From assembly GCF_037076565.1 (NCBI RefSeq), contig NZ_AP029028.1, positions 558,001-622,000 of the forward strand: DNA of 64,000 nt, written 5' to 3'. Position numbers and translations under genes: made by a program. The DNA is from Herbaspirillum sp. DW155. Its GTDB lineage: Bacteria; Pseudomonadota; Gammaproteobacteria; Burkholderiales; Burkholderiaceae_D. This document shows positions 26,476-35,851 of the stretch, piece by piece (the first letter of the stretch is position 1; each line of letters starts with the position of its first letter). The notes beneath the pieces were generated by a model, which saw only the letters and a program-made list of their open reading frames with translations, ran no database searches and had not been told where the DNA came from.

Positions 26476-28113
26476 TTACTTCTTCGGGTTGTAGCGGATA
26501 TCGCCTTCGAACAGTTGCGCGGTACCGCCACCCAGGTCGGACTGCACCGGCCACACCTCATGCCCGATGCGCAGCTCGGTGCCTTCATGCACGGCCTTGG
26601 CCACGATGATGCGCGCGTCTTCGGCGGCGACCATGCCTTCCTTCATCTGGCTCACTTCCTCCAGCAGCACCTTGACCTCGTAGGCCAGCGCCTTGCGCTT
26701 GTCGCTGGTTTCGTGCAGCAGTTCCGGCGTGGCCTTCTCGGGGTTGAGCTTGTAGTAGCTCTGTTGCTTGATGGTGCGGTCCAGCTCGGCCACCTTGCGG
26801 GTGTATTCCTGTTCCTTGATGGCGATCTTCTCTTCCAGATACGGGTCCAGCCCCACCTGCACGCGCGTGTGCGTGGTGGTGGGTGCGCCGATGACGTTGG
26901 CGCGGATGATGTTGGTGGCTTCCACGCGTCCGCCGATGATGTGGCCGGTGCGCGGATTGCCCTTGCCTACCGTGATCTCGTTGCCTGCCAGCAGTTCACA
27001 GTGGCGGGCGTTGCCCAGCACCAGGATGTCTTCGGCCGCTTCGATATGGGCGCTTTCGGCAAACATCACCTGCACCGATTTCTGCGAACTGATGCGCGAG
27101 GCAATGGACGTGGTGCCGGCCTGCGCGGTCACGCCTTCGGTGTGGCCGATCACGCCACCCTTGACCGTGACGCTGCCGCCGGCCACGATCTCGGCCGCTT
27201 CCACGGTGCCGTTGACCACCACGTCGCCGCCCACGTTCATCTTCATGCCGGTGAGCACGTCGCCCGAGACGCGCACCGTGCCTTCGAAGCTGAGGTTGCC
27301 GGTGGACAGGTCGACGTTTTCCACATCCAGCACCGGATTGACCTTCACGCCATTCTTGATGACCGTGGGCTGGCCCGGTACGATGGCCACCAGCAGGTCG
27401 GGGTCTTCTTCGCTCGGTTCGGCACCGATGCATTCCTTGGAAAAGGGCACATCGGCAATCGGCCGCGCCGGCACCTTGCCGCCACGGATGTCGATGCCAT
27501 CCTGGCCCGGCACCGGGGGAATGCGCCGCATCAGCGGATCGCCCACTTTCACCAGCAAGATGTGACCCATGTCGGCGTAGGAGACCACGGCATCTTCGTC
27601 GATGTCGGCCAGCTCTTCTTCCTTTTCTTCCAGCAGGCTCTCGAAACGGGCCGGCTCGGCAGGCGTGGGCATGAGCCCCTGCGCCACCACCAGCTTGTTG
27701 CAGAAGCCGGCCGACAGCGCCGCGCGCAACTGCTCATGCAGGATGCCGTAGGTGATGCCGGCGGCGCGGATGGCATTGACCACTTCCACGCTCTTGGCGC
27801 GGCCGCCGTAGGGCGGCACCAGGGTCAGCGAGGCCGTCATCAGGTCATCGTCCACTTCCAGCGAGAACTCGCCGTCGCGGCGCTCGGCGATGACTTGCGT
27901 GATCGGCTCCTTGGCATCTTCGGCCTTGCGCACGAAGGCGTTGAGCACCGAATCCTGGAAAAAAAGTTTCGTCAGTCCTTGGTCGGCCATGGCCTGTTTC
28001 AGGAAGGCCAGCGTGAGCGGCGGAAAGCCCTGTACGGGCTGCCAGGTGGCGCTCAGTTCGCCGCTGGCCCTGTCGAACGCAAACGACAGCGGTTGCGGAG
28101 TTGCTTGGTTCAT
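26476..28113 (-). CDS. FapA/DUF342 family protein
   Basis: A 545-aa protein from ATG 28113 (ribosome site GAGGAACAG). The N-terminal third is the DUF342/FapA head (ITYGIL, HILLVKVGDPLMRRIPPVPGQDG, DIRGGKVPARP). The C-terminal half is a right-handed beta-helix of short repeats (VRVSGDVLTGMKMNVGGDVVVNGTVEAAEIVAGGSVTVKGGVIG) plus a coiled-coil tail. Family members help organise surface or flagellar proteins or are linked to signalling; no exact role known. Divergent from the CDF transporter. Confidence 0.8.
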   Translation of the reverse strand: MNQATPQPLSFAFDRASGELSATWQPVQGFPPLTLAFLKQAMADQGLTKLFFQDSVLNAFVRKAEDAKEPITQVIAERRDGEFSLEVDDDLMTASLTLVPPYGGRAKSVEVVNAIRAAGITYGILHEQLRAALSAGFCNKLVVAQGLMPTPAEPARFESLLEEKEEELADIDEDAVVSYADMGHILLVKVGDPLMRRIPPVPGQDGIDIRGGKVPARPIADVPFSKECIGAEPSEEDPDLLVAIVPGQPTVIKNGVKVNPVLDVENVDLSTGNLSFEGTVRVSGDVLTGMKMNVGGDVVVNGTVEAAEIVAGGSVTVKGGVIGHTEGVTAQAGTTSIASRISSQKSVQVMFAESAHIEAAEDILVLGNARHCELLAGNEITVGKGNPRTGHIIGGRVEATNIIRANVIGAPTTTHTRVQVGLDPYLEEKIAIKEQEYTRKVAELDRTIKQQSYYKLNPEKATPELLHETSDKRKALAYEVKVLLEEVSQMKEGMVAAEDARIIVAKAVHEGTELRIGHEVWPVQSDLGGGTAQLFEGDIRYNPKK

Positions 28114-28380
28114 TCTGTTCCTCGATGTAAGGCTGCACCGGGTCTGTTTCGGATCGCTCGCGTGTCGTGACACAAGCCAGTGACGCGGGGATGTCTGGTC
28201 CTGCCATGGAGGTGCGGGCCCTGATCCGGCGCGTTGCTGACCGCACCGGCAAAAAGGCGGCGGCAGTCCCCCTGACGCAATACGGATGACATTGTAATGT
28301 GGCAAGATGATCCAGTAATTTGGTCGGTAGCACAAGTTTTGCCAATTTTGGCTCTAGATTAGGCTCTTATCGTTGGTTTT

Positions 28381-29319
28381 ATGTTAAGTACCCAAATAGA
28401 AGACTTCAAGGGAGAAGATCCTCGTGAAGATGCCTTGAGTGCGGCCCGCTATCGGGCAGGCCGTACCAGTACGCTGGTCAGCATCGTGGTCAATATCGCG
28501 CTGGTGATGCTGCAGGTCACCGCCGGCGTGTTCTCTGGTTCGCAGGCGCTCATTGCCGACGGCATTCATTCGCTGTCGGATCTCATTTCCGATTTCGTGG
28601 TGCTGCTGGCCGGCCATCACAGCCGCAAGCAGGCCGACGACGATCATCAATATGGTCACCAGCGTTACGAAACGGCGGCCTCGCTCGCGCTGGGTGCGCT
28701 GCTGCTGGCGGTGGGCCTGGGCATGCTGGTCTCGGCCGCACAGAAGATCCAGCACTATGGCCACACGCCGCCGGTGCACGTTGCTGCCTTGTGGGTTGCG
28801 TTGACGGCGCTGCTGGCCAAGGAGCTGCTGTTTCGCTACATGCTGCGCATCGCCGAGCGGGTGCGCTCCAGCATGCTGGTCGCCAATGCCTGGCATGCAC
28901 GCTCGGACGCCGCATCCTCATTGGTGGTGGCGCTGGGCATTGTCGGTAGCCTGGCCGGTTTCACCTTGCTTGATCCGGTAGCGGCGGCCGTGGTGGGCTT
29001 GATGGTGGTGCGCACCGGCTGGGGATTTTTCTGGAGCGCCTTGCACGACCTGATGGATCGCGCCGTCTCAGCCGAAGAAGCGCAGGCCATCCGCGCCACC
29101 ATCCTTGCCACGCCCGGCGTGCAGGGCCTGCACGACCTGCGCACGCGGCGCATGGGCGACCTCACGCTGGTGGATGTGCATCTGGAAATCGATGGTGGCC
29201 TCACCGTCACCGAAGGGCATGCCATTGCCATCGACGCACGCAGGCGGGTGCTGGCGGCGCATCATGTGCTGGATGTGATGACGCATGTGGATCCGGTGGG
29301 GCAGGGTAATGCGCACTGA
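28381..29319 (+). CDS. Cation diffusion facilitator (CDF) divalent metal exporter
   Basis: A 312-aa CDF transporter (DME/YiiP class) exporting Zn, Mn, Fe or Co across the inner membrane. Six helices; metal site residues in ADGIHSLSDLISD (helix 2) and HARSDAASS (helix 5), and a His/Asp-rich loop DDDHQYGHQRYE. C-terminal cytoplasmic domain (about 215-300). Its position 290 bases before mntP suggests Mn/Fe efflux, but each gene has its own promoter region. Confidence 0.9.
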   Translation: MLSTQIEDFKGEDPREDALSAARYRAGRTSTLVSIVVNIALVMLQVTAGVFSGSQALIADGIHSLSDLISDFVVLLAGHHSRKQADDDHQYGHQRYETAASLALGALLLAVGLGMLVSAAQKIQHYGHTPPVHVAALWVALTALLAKELLFRYMLRIAERVRSSMLVANAWHARSDAASSLVVALGIVGSLAGFTLLDPVAAAVVGLMVVRTGWGFFWSALHDLMDRAVSAEEAQAIRATILATPGVQGLHDLRTRRMGDLTLVDVHLEIDGGLTVTEGHAIAIDARRRVLAAHHVLDVMTHVDPVGQGNAH

Positions 29320-29392
29320 TCGTCACAATGTATGCCTGGCAAACCATTGTGTAGCGCACGCCGCATCATTCTGACGAACGCGGCACGACAAC

Positions 29393-29422
29393 TTGTCTAG
29401 CCCGTCCGTCTTCGTTTAAAAT
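29393..29422 (+). promoter_or_regulatory. Probable promoter of the mntP leader
   Basis: -35 TTGTCT (29393-29398) and -10 TAAAAT (29417-29422) separated by 18 bases. It would start transcription near 29429, just before the riboswitch aptamer. Confidence 0.55.
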
Positions 29423-29430
29423 CGTGGCTT

Positions 29431-29600
29431 CTCTTTGGGGAGTAGCCAGCTTCCGGGTCATCCGGAAGAGCCCGTGTCAACATTCTCGGCAGCATCGCTG
29501 CCGTGGCGCGGGTAGCCATCCAGGTAGGCGAGACCATAGACGTATCCTGCGGCCAGGCTGGGCGCGCAGGCACGTCCATGGACTTCGCCCGGCCAAGGAA
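29431..29600 (+). promoter_or_regulatory. yybP-ykoY (Mn2+) riboswitch upstream of mntP
   Basis: The leader contains the conserved yybP-ykoY elements seen in the E. coli mntP leader: TTTGGGGAGTAGCC (29434-29447), CATCCGGAAGAGCCCGTGTCAACAT region, and GGCGAGACCATAG (about 29528-29540). The aptamer binds Mn2+ and turns on expression of Mn exporters. It ends shortly before the mntP ATG at 29609. Confidence 0.85.
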
Positions 29601-29608
29601 CCCCGTTC

Positions 29609-30190
29609 ATGAATTTCCCCGCTCTCGTTCTCCTCGCGCTTGCGATGTCCACTGACGCCTTTGCGGCAGCCATCGGCAAGGGCGCCGCCATGCAGAAGCC
29701 ACGCTTCCTGCAGGCATTGCGCATCGGTCTGCTGTTCGGCGTGATCGAAGCCATCACGCCCCTGATCGGGTGGTTCGCCGGTTCTGTCGCGACCAAGTGG
29801 GTCTCGCAATGGGATCACTGGATCGCCTTCGTGCTGCTGCTGGTGCTGGGCGCGCGCATGATTCGCGAAGGTCTCAGCGACGACGATGAGGAAGACGCCG
29901 CCGACGTCACCCCCCAAAAGCAATCCGTGGTCATGCTGGCCCTCACCGCCGTGGCCACCAGCATCGACGCCATGGCCGTGGGCGTGGGCCTGGCCTTCAT
30001 CGACGTCAACATCCTCGAAGCCTCCCTGCTCATCGGCCTGGCCACCACCACCATGGTCACCATCGGCATCATGGTCGGCCGCGTGCTGGGGCATCTGATC
30101 GGCAAGCGTGCCGAGATCATCGGTGGCGTGGTGTTGATCGGCGTGGGGGCGGCGATCCTCTATGAACACCTGAGCCGCGTGGGTGGCTGA
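29609..30190 (+). CDS. mntP: Manganese efflux pump MntP
   Basis: A 193-aa inner-membrane protein with six helices of the MntP family, exporting Mn2+. Conserved acidic pairs in the two halves: [17 protein letters not shown] (helix 1) and [21 protein letters not shown] hydrophilic acidic loop ([16 protein letters not shown]) lies in the middle, as in relatives. Control by the upstream yybP-ykoY riboswitch agrees with the assignment. The length matches E. coli MntP (188 aa). Confidence 0.95.
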   Translation: MNFPALVLLALAMSTDAFAAAIGKGAAMQKPRFLQALRIGLLFGVIEAITPLIGWFAGSVATKWVSQWDHWIAFVLLLVLGARMIREGLSDDDEEDAADVTPQKQSVVMLALTAVATSIDAMAVGVGLAFIDVNILEASLLIGLATTTMVTIGIMVGRVLGHLIGKRAEIIGGVVLIGVGAAILYEHLSRVGG

Positions 30191-30370
30191 AGCCAGGAGA
30201 AGTGCGCTGCCAGCGCCGCGCACTATCTTGTGTGGCTGGCAGCACCTCTTGCGGTTGATTCATATCGATGGTGTATTAATACCCATCGAATTATATATTG
30301 GACAAACAGTCCTCCTGCGGGCACTCTTGTGCTCCCTTTTTCCCTAAGCAGCCCTGAGGAGACACCCATC
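30191..30370. promoter_or_regulatory. ilvD leader with a palindrome at 30266-30288
   Basis: The dyad CGATGG-TGTATTAATAC-CCATCG is centred on the perfect palindrome GTATTAATAC. It overlaps or precedes AT-rich TTATATATT (about 30291). This could be an operator or a binding site for a LysR/Lrp-like regulator; no leader peptide is evident. Ribosome site GAGGAGA precedes the ilvD ATG. Confidence 0.45.
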
Positions 30371-32233
30371 ATGCCGACCTACCGTTCCTATACCACCACC
30401 CAAGGCCGCAACATGGCCGGCGCGCGTGCGCTGTGGCGTGCCACCGGCATGAAGGATGGCGATTTCAGCAAGCCCATCATTGCGGTGGTGAACTCCTTCA
30501 CCCAGTTCGTGCCCGGCCACGTCCACCTGAAGGACCTGGGCCAGCTGGTGGCGCGCGAGATCGAGGCGGCCGGCGGCGTGGCCAAGGAATTCAACACCAT
30601 CGCCGTGGATGACGGCATCGCCATGGGCCACGACGGCATGCTCTACTCGCTGCCCTCGCGCGACCTGATCGCCGACTCGGTGGAATACATGGTCAACGCC
30701 CACTGCGCCGACGCCATGGTCTGCATCTCCAACTGCGACAAGATCACCCCGGGCATGTTGATGGCCGCCATGCGCCTGAACATCCCCGTGGTCTTCGTCT
30801 CCGGCGGTCCGATGGAAGCCGGCAAGGTCATCAAGACCGTCAACACCGACAAGAAGGTCATCAAACTGGATCTGGTGGACGCCATGATCCAGGCAGGCGA
30901 CAAGAACATCTCGGACGCCGACGTGGCCGAAGTGGAACGCTCGGCCTGTCCGACCTGCGGTTCCTGCTCGGGCATGTTCACCGCCAACTCGATGAACTGC
31001 CTGACCGAAGTGCTGGGCCTGTCGCTGCCCGGCAATGGCACCATCGTCGCCACCCATGCCGACCGCAAGGAACTGTTCCTGCGCGCCGGCCGCCTGATCG
31101 TCGAACTGGCCAGGCGCCACTACGAACAGGACGACTACAGCATCCTGCCGCGCAACATCTGCACCAAGGAAACCTGGGAAAACGCCATGACCCTGGACGT
31201 CTCCATGGGCGGCTCCACCAACACCGTGCTGCACTTGCTGGCCGCAGCCCACGAAGCCAAGGTGGAATTCACCATGGCCGACATCGACCGCATCTCGCGC
31301 AAGGTTCCCTGCCTGTGCAAGGTCGCACCGATGACCAACAAGTACCACATCGAAGACGTGCACCGCGCCGGCGGCATCATCTCCATCCTGGGTGAGCTGG
31401 CGCGCGCCGGCCTGCTGGATACCTCGCGTCCGACCGTGCACAGCAAGACCCTGGGTGAGGCCATCGAGAAATTCGACATCCGCGTCACCAGCGATCCGGC
31501 CGTGCACAAGCTGTTCCGCGCCGCGCCCGGTGGCGTGCCCACGCAAGTGGCCTTCTCGCAGGAAGAGCGTTACGAGGAAAGCGATCTGGACCGCGCCAAC
31601 GGCTGTATCCGCGACCGTGAACACGCCTATTCGCAAGATGGCGGCCTGGCGGTCCTGTACGGCAACATCGCCGAGAAGGGTTGCATCGTCAAGACCGCAG
31701 GCGTGGATGAAAGCATCCTGAAATTCTCCGGCACCGCGCGTGTCTTCGAGAGCCAGGACGCCGCCGTCGAAGGCATCCTGGGCGACAAGGTGAAAGCCGG
31801 CGATGTGGTCATCGTGCGCTACGAAGGCCCCAAGGGCGGCCCCGGCATGCAGGAAATGCTGTACCCGACTTCGTACATCAAGTCCAAGGGTCTGGGCAAG
31901 GCCTGCGCATTGTTCACCGATGGCCGCTTCTCCGGCGGTTCCTCGGGCCTGGTGATCGGCCACGCCTCGCCGGAAGCGGCTGAAGGCGGCGCCATCGGCC
32001 TGGTGGAGGAGGGCGACATGATCGACATCGACATCCCCAACCGCACCATCAATCTGCGCATCTCCGGTGAGGAACTGGCCAAGCGCCGCGCCGACATGGA
32101 AGCCCGTGGTGATGCTGCCTGGCAGCCGGGCAACCGCCAGCGCGTGGTGTCGCAGGCATTGCAGGCTTATGCTGCGCTGACCACTTCGGCCGATCGTGGC
32201 GCCGTGCGTGACCTGTCGCAACTGAAGCGCTGA
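30371..32233 (+). CDS. ilvD: Dihydroxy-acid dehydratase
   Basis: A 620-aa enzyme of branched-chain amino acid biosynthesis, which converts dihydroxy-isovalerate and -methylvalerate to the keto-acids. The Fe-S cysteines are present in [12 protein letters not shown] (C122 region) and [16 protein letters not shown] (about 195-210). The ATG at 30371 after GAGGAGA gives the usual length (E. coli 616 aa); longer frame is upstream. Ends at a strong terminator. Related dehydratases for sugar acids exist, but the N-terminal start [19 protein letters not shown] is that of IlvD. Confidence 0.96.
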   Translation: MPTYRSYTTTQGRNMAGARALWRATGMKDGDFSKPIIAVVNSFTQFVPGHVHLKDLGQLVAREIEAAGGVAKEFNTIAVDDGIAMGHDGMLYSLPSRDLIADSVEYMVNAHCADAMVCISNCDKITPGMLMAAMRLNIPVVFVSGGPMEAGKVIKTVNTDKKVIKLDLVDAMIQAGDKNISDADVAEVERSACPTCGSCSGMFTANSMNCLTEVLGLSLPGNGTIVATHADRKELFLRAGRLIVELARRHYEQDDYSILPRNICTKETWENAMTLDVSMGGSTNTVLHLLAAAHEAKVEFTMADIDRISRKVPCLCKVAPMTNKYHIEDVHRAGGIISILGELARAGLLDTSRPTVHSKTLGEAIEKFDIRVTSDPAVHKLFRAAPGGVPTQVAFSQEERYEESDLDRANGCIRDREHAYSQDGGLAVLYGNIAEKGCIVKTAGVDESILKFSGTARVFESQDAAVEGILGDKVKAGDVVIVRYEGPKGGPGMQEMLYPTSYIKSKGLGKACALFTDGRFSGGSSGLVIGHASPEAAEGGAIGLVEEGDMIDIDIPNRTINLRISGEELAKRRADMEARGDAAWQPGNRQRVVSQALQAYAALTTSADRGAVRDLSQLKR

Positions 32234-32270
32234 TCGCTGCCGGCCATTCCCGGCCCTCGCCGCAAAAAGC

Positions 32271-32303
32271 AAAACCGCCCGGTGCAAGCCGGGCGGTTTT
32301 TTT
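32271..32303 (+). terminator. Rho-independent terminator after ilvD
   Basis: Stem AAAACCGCCCGG / CCGGGCGGTTTT with a 6-base loop, then TTTTATT. It serves ilvD and, in reverse, the end of the minus-strand AI-2E gene. Confidence 0.9.
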
Positions 32304-32334
32304 ATTGTCCTGCGTTGGCGCCGGCTGTGTCGGC

Positions 32335-34218
32335 TCAGGTCTTGATGGCCGGCCGCATATGGGTGGACGCGAACGCCAGTCCTTCCTCGAAGGACGACAG
32401 CACCATGTCCACCTGCTCCTTCACGGTCGCAGCATCCACTTCTTCATTGAAGAAGGAAGGGCGGATCGTCACCAGCAGTGCATGCGGCAGGTCGGTGCGC
32501 AGGTTGCGTACCACGTCCAGCCAGGTCTCCAGCTTGTCGCGTTCCGGATAGACCAGAAACACGATGGAGACCAGCTGGCCCTTGCTGCTGTCGGGGGGCG
32601 TTTCTTCGAGCTGGTCGAAGGTCATGCTGCGGGCATCGATGCCGCTCACGCGCAGCGCATGCACCAGCAGTTCGGAGAGCAGGTCGTCGCGCTCCCGGCG
32701 CAGGCCGCCGCACAGCACCACTGAGCCTTGCGGCACGTCCAGCGAGCCCTGCCAGCGACCCAGGCGGGCCAGGCGCAGTTCGCGCAGATGTGCGCCCACG
32801 CCGCTGTTGAGCAGCGGCACTTCGCGGCGGCGGCGCAGGCTGCGCGGGGCGCCGGGGCTTTGCGTGAGCACTTCGGTCAGTTGTGAGATCGAGCGCAGCA
32901 AGCGGTCTTGCTGGGCAGCTTCGATGCGGCCATTGCGCAGGTCCAGTGCGGCCAGGGCCAGGCCGGGCAGCAGGATCTGGTCGCAGTACTTGGCAAAGCT
33001 CTGCTTTTGCAGATGGGCGCGGGCGGCGCGGATGATGGCTTCGGATTCACCGGCCAGCGCGCGCTGGTAGAAACGCTCGGCATGGCTCATATCCGGCGCT
33101 TCGCCCAGCAGGACCGTGATCGGCTCCAGGGCGGCCACGTGGCGTCCGGCCACGACCAGGCACAGCGTCAGCGGCGTGGACAGCAGCAGGCCGATCGGGC
33201 CCCACAGCGAGCCCCAGAACAGCGCCGAGACGATCACCGCCAGCGGCGACAACCCCGAGCTGTGGCCATAGACGCGCGGCTCGATGAAGTTGGAGACGAT
33301 CACTTCCAGCCCCACGTAGAAGGCCAGGAAGGACAGCGCCAGCCACCAGCCCGGATCGATGGCGGCAATGAATACCGAGATCATCAGCCCCGAGGCCAGC
33401 GCGCCCAGGTAGGGTACGAAGCGCAGCACTCCGGCCAGCGTGCCCCACAGCACCGCGTGCGGTACTCCGCCGACGGCCAGCACGATCCCCATGGTCAGGC
33501 CGAACACCAGGTTGACCACGAACTGCGAAAAGAAGAAACGCGAGACCCCTTCGGCTGCATCGCCCAGGGCCTGCATGGTGCGGCTCATCTCGGTCAGTCC
33601 GGCCAGGCGGATCAGGCGTTCGCGCAGCGATTCCTGTTCCAGCAGGATGAACACCAGCAGCACCAGCACGATGCCGGCCTGGCCGATGGGCCCCCAGGCC
33701 AGTGCAAACAGGCGTCGCAGCGCACCGCGCACCGACATGCGGGTATCGGCTTCGGGGCTGGATGCTGCGGTGCTGGCGGCGGTCGCGGTGTGACTGTTCT
33801 TCTTGCCGCTGCGCGCGGTCTCCGGCAGCGGCTGCGGGATCACCGCCGTCAGTTCGGCTTCCAGCCGGGCGAAGGGACGTTCGGTCAGGGTGCGTACGCT
33901 CTCGATCTTGTCCTGGATGGCGTCACGATACTGCGGCAGGTCGCTGGTCACGCTGACCAGCTGGAAGGTCAGCACCACCGCCAGCGCCACCAGGCAGCCC
34001 CCGACGAGCAATACCGAGACCATCGCGGCCGCGGCGCGGTTCAGGCCCAGGACTTCGAGTTTGCGGACCAGCGGCAGGATGATGAGGCTGGCAATGCCGG
34101 CTACCGCCAGCGGTGCCAGGATGTCACGGCCGAAGTAGAACATGCCCAGCACGACGGCCGCACCGAGCAGGGTGGCTGAGCTCAGGCGCGAAAAAGCGGA
34201 AGTCTTGAGGTTTTGCAT
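32335..34218 (-). CDS. AI-2E family permease fused to a cobalamin-binding-like C-terminal domain
   Basis: A 627-aa protein. Residues 1-370 are an AI-2E exporter-family (PerM/YdiK/TqsA-type) permease with about eight helices (FVPYLGALASGL and GLSPLAVIVSALFWGSLWG are typical). Usual length is about 350, so residues 371-627 are an added cytoplasmic domain: a helical bundle (YCDQILLPGLALAALDLRNGRIEAA), then a Rossmann-like part (VVLCGGLRRERDDLLSELLVHALRVSG). This resembles B12-binding modules of MerR/methyltransferase type but lacks the DxHxxG motif. Substrate and role unknown. Confidence 0.8.
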   Translation of the reverse strand: MQNLKTSAFSRLSSATLLGAAVVLGMFYFGRDILAPLAVAGIASLIILPLVRKLEVLGLNRAAAAMVSVLLVGGCLVALAVVLTFQLVSVTSDLPQYRDAIQDKIESVRTLTERPFARLEAELTAVIPQPLPETARSGKKNSHTATAASTAASSPEADTRMSVRGALRRLFALAWGPIGQAGIVLVLLVFILLEQESLRERLIRLAGLTEMSRTMQALGDAAEGVSRFFFSQFVVNLVFGLTMGIVLAVGGVPHAVLWGTLAGVLRFVPYLGALASGLMISVFIAAIDPGWWLALSFLAFYVGLEVIVSNFIEPRVYGHSSGLSPLAVIVSALFWGSLWGPIGLLLSTPLTLCLVVAGRHVAALEPITVLLGEAPDMSHAERFYQRALAGESEAIIRAARAHLQKQSFAKYCDQILLPGLALAALDLRNGRIEAAQQDRLLRSISQLTEVLTQSPGAPRSLRRRREVPLLNSGVGAHLRELRLARLGRWQGSLDVPQGSVVLCGGLRRERDDLLSELLVHALRVSGIDARSMTFDQLEETPPDSSKGQLVSIVFLVYPERDKLETWLDVVRNLRTDLPHALLVTIRPSFFNEEVDAATVKEQVDMVLSSFEEGLAFASTHMRPAIKT

Positions 34219-34358
34219 GGTGAGGATGGGGATGGCGCAGCAGGGCGGGAATGCAGCGCGAGTATAGCCGTTGCCCGTGCGCTGCGCTCGCCGCGTTTTG
34301 ACGTTTTACTTCAGCATCGCCTGTCGGGCAGGCGGGCGGCGGCCAGCGCGCGGCAGGC

Positions 34359-34751
34359 TCAGCGGATCACTTCATATAACTCCAGAGGCAGCCCATCCGG
34401 GTCGGCGAAGAAGGTGAAGCGCCGGCCGGTGTATTCGTCCACGCGGATATCTTCCACGGCCACGCCCCGGGCTTCCAGTTCGGCCTTGCTGGCGGCGACG
34501 TCGGCTACCGCCAGGGACAGGTGGCGCAGGCCGCAGGCTTCCGGGCGCGATGGCCGCACCGGTGGCGCCGGGAAGGAGAACAGTTCGATCTGGCTGCCGT
34601 CGGGCAGGCCCAGGTCCAGCTTCCAGGAGTCGCGCGCCTGGCGGTAATGCTCGGCGATCACGCGCAGTCCCAGCAGGTCGACGTAGAAAGCTTTGGAGAC
34701 GGCATAGTCGGAACAGATGACGGCCACGTGATGGATGCCTTGCAGTTGCAT
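34359..34751 (-). CDS. VOC-family protein, YaeR/GloA2-like
   Basis: A 130-aa VOC fold protein: MQLQGIHHVAVICSDYAVSKAFYVDLLGLRVI, then the metal-ligand motif LELYE at the C-terminus. It resembles E. coli YaeR (a putative lyase). The motif H7, E and the final E are in place, so metal binding is plausible. On the minus strand between the LysR gene and the AI-2E gene; the 21-base spacing to the LysR stop hints at co-transcription. Confidence 0.85.
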   Translation of the reverse strand: MQLQGIHHVAVICSDYAVSKAFYVDLLGLRVIAEHYRQARDSWKLDLGLPDGSQIELFSFPAPPVRPSRPEACGLRHLSLAVADVAASKAELEARGVAVEDIRVDEYTGRRFTFFADPDGLPLELYEVIR

Positions 34752-34772
34752 GGAAGTCTTTCAGAAAAAGGT

Positions 34773-35723
34773 TCAGCCGGGACGGCCCTTGGGCCCGAGC
34801 CTGGTCAGTCCGGCACACACGGCACGCACCTTGCTGCGCAGCCAGCGATGGGCCGGGTCCATCTCCACCCGGGGATGCCACATCAGCGCGACGATGATGG
34901 GATCGGTGGGCACCGGCAGTTCGAACAGATGGATGCCGGAGGCGCTGCCATCCTTGCGCGGTGCGCCGGCCGTGGTCAGGAAGGAATAGGGCACCATGGT
35001 CACCAGGTCAGAAGTGCGCACCACCGCCAGCGCGCCGGGGAAACTCGGCACCACCGCCACCACCTTGCGTGTGAGGCCACGTGCGGCCAACGCCGCATCG
35101 AGCGGACTGTTGCGGTCGCCGCGCGGCGAGGCACTCACGTGTTCGTAGGCGCAATAGCGCTCCGCGCTCACCCGCCGCAAGGCCGCCAGCGGATGCCCGA
35201 TGCGCACCGCGCCCACGAAGCGGTCGCGGAACAGCGTCTGCAGTCTCACCTCCGGTCCCATCTCGCTGGCCACGCCGATTTCCAGGTCGGCACTGCCTTC
35301 GCGCAGCGGCAGGGGACTGCGTTCCATCTTGGGGGCGAAGCGCAGCCGCACCAGTGGGGCCTCGGCGGTGACGGCGCCGATGAGCGCGGCGCCGCAGGCT
35401 TCGATGAAACCTTCGTTGGCGCGCAGGGTGAAGTCGCGCTCCAGCCGCGCCAGGTCCAGTTCCGGCACCGAGGGACGCAAGACCGAACGCGCTTCGTGCA
35501 CGACGTTGCGCACGCGCTCGCGCAGCGCCTCGGCGCAAGGAGTGAGCACCATCTGCCGCCCCGCACGCACCAGCAAAGGATCGCCGGTGGCCAGGCGCAG
35601 CCGCGTGAGCGTGCGGCTCATGGCCGAGGCGCTCAGGCCCAGCCGGCGCGCGGCGCCCGCCACGCTGGCTTCGGCGATGAGGGCATCGAGGGCGATCAAC
35701 AGGTTGAGGTCGGTATCGGGCAT
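34773..35723 (-). CDS. LysR-type transcriptional regulator
   Basis: A 316-aa LysR protein from ATG 35723 with HTH LNLLIALDALIAEASVAGAARRLGLSASAMSRTLTRLRLATGDPLLVRAG. It is divergent from the MFS transporter at 35852, with a candidate LysR box at 35745-35761 between them. A longer frame begins at 35738, but 35723 matches the family start (MPDTDLNLL). Effector unknown. Confidence 0.9.
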   Translation of the reverse strand: MPDTDLNLLIALDALIAEASVAGAARRLGLSASAMSRTLTRLRLATGDPLLVRAGRQMVLTPCAEALRERVRNVVHEARSVLRPSVPELDLARLERDFTLRANEGFIEACGAALIGAVTAEAPLVRLRFAPKMERSPLPLREGSADLEIGVASEMGPEVRLQTLFRDRFVGAVRIGHPLAALRRVSAERYCAYEHVSASPRGDRNSPLDAALAARGLTRKVVAVVPSFPGALAVVRTSDLVTMVPYSFLTTAGAPRKDGSASGIHLFELPVPTDPIIVALMWHPRVEMDPAHRWLRSKVRAVCAGLTRLGPKGRPG

Positions 35724-35744
35724 GGCGCATCCTAGCATGTGTTT

Positions 35745-35761
35745 TCAGACATGGCGTCTGA
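35745..35761. promoter_or_regulatory. Candidate LysR-type operator TCAGAC-N5-GTCTGA
   Basis: Perfect 6-bp inverted arms with 5-bp spacer, which also fits the T-N11-A rule of LysR sites, in the divergent region between the LysR gene and the MFS gene. A second dyad (TGCAATTATCCAATGCA, 35762-35778) lies directly next to it. Confidence 0.55.
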
Positions 35762-35851
35762 TGCAATTATCCAATGCAAGCCGTGCGTCTTCCGCCTCGT
35801 CTCATGGCTGGCTATAGTGAAGACCTGATCCGATCTTCCCAAGCGATTCCC

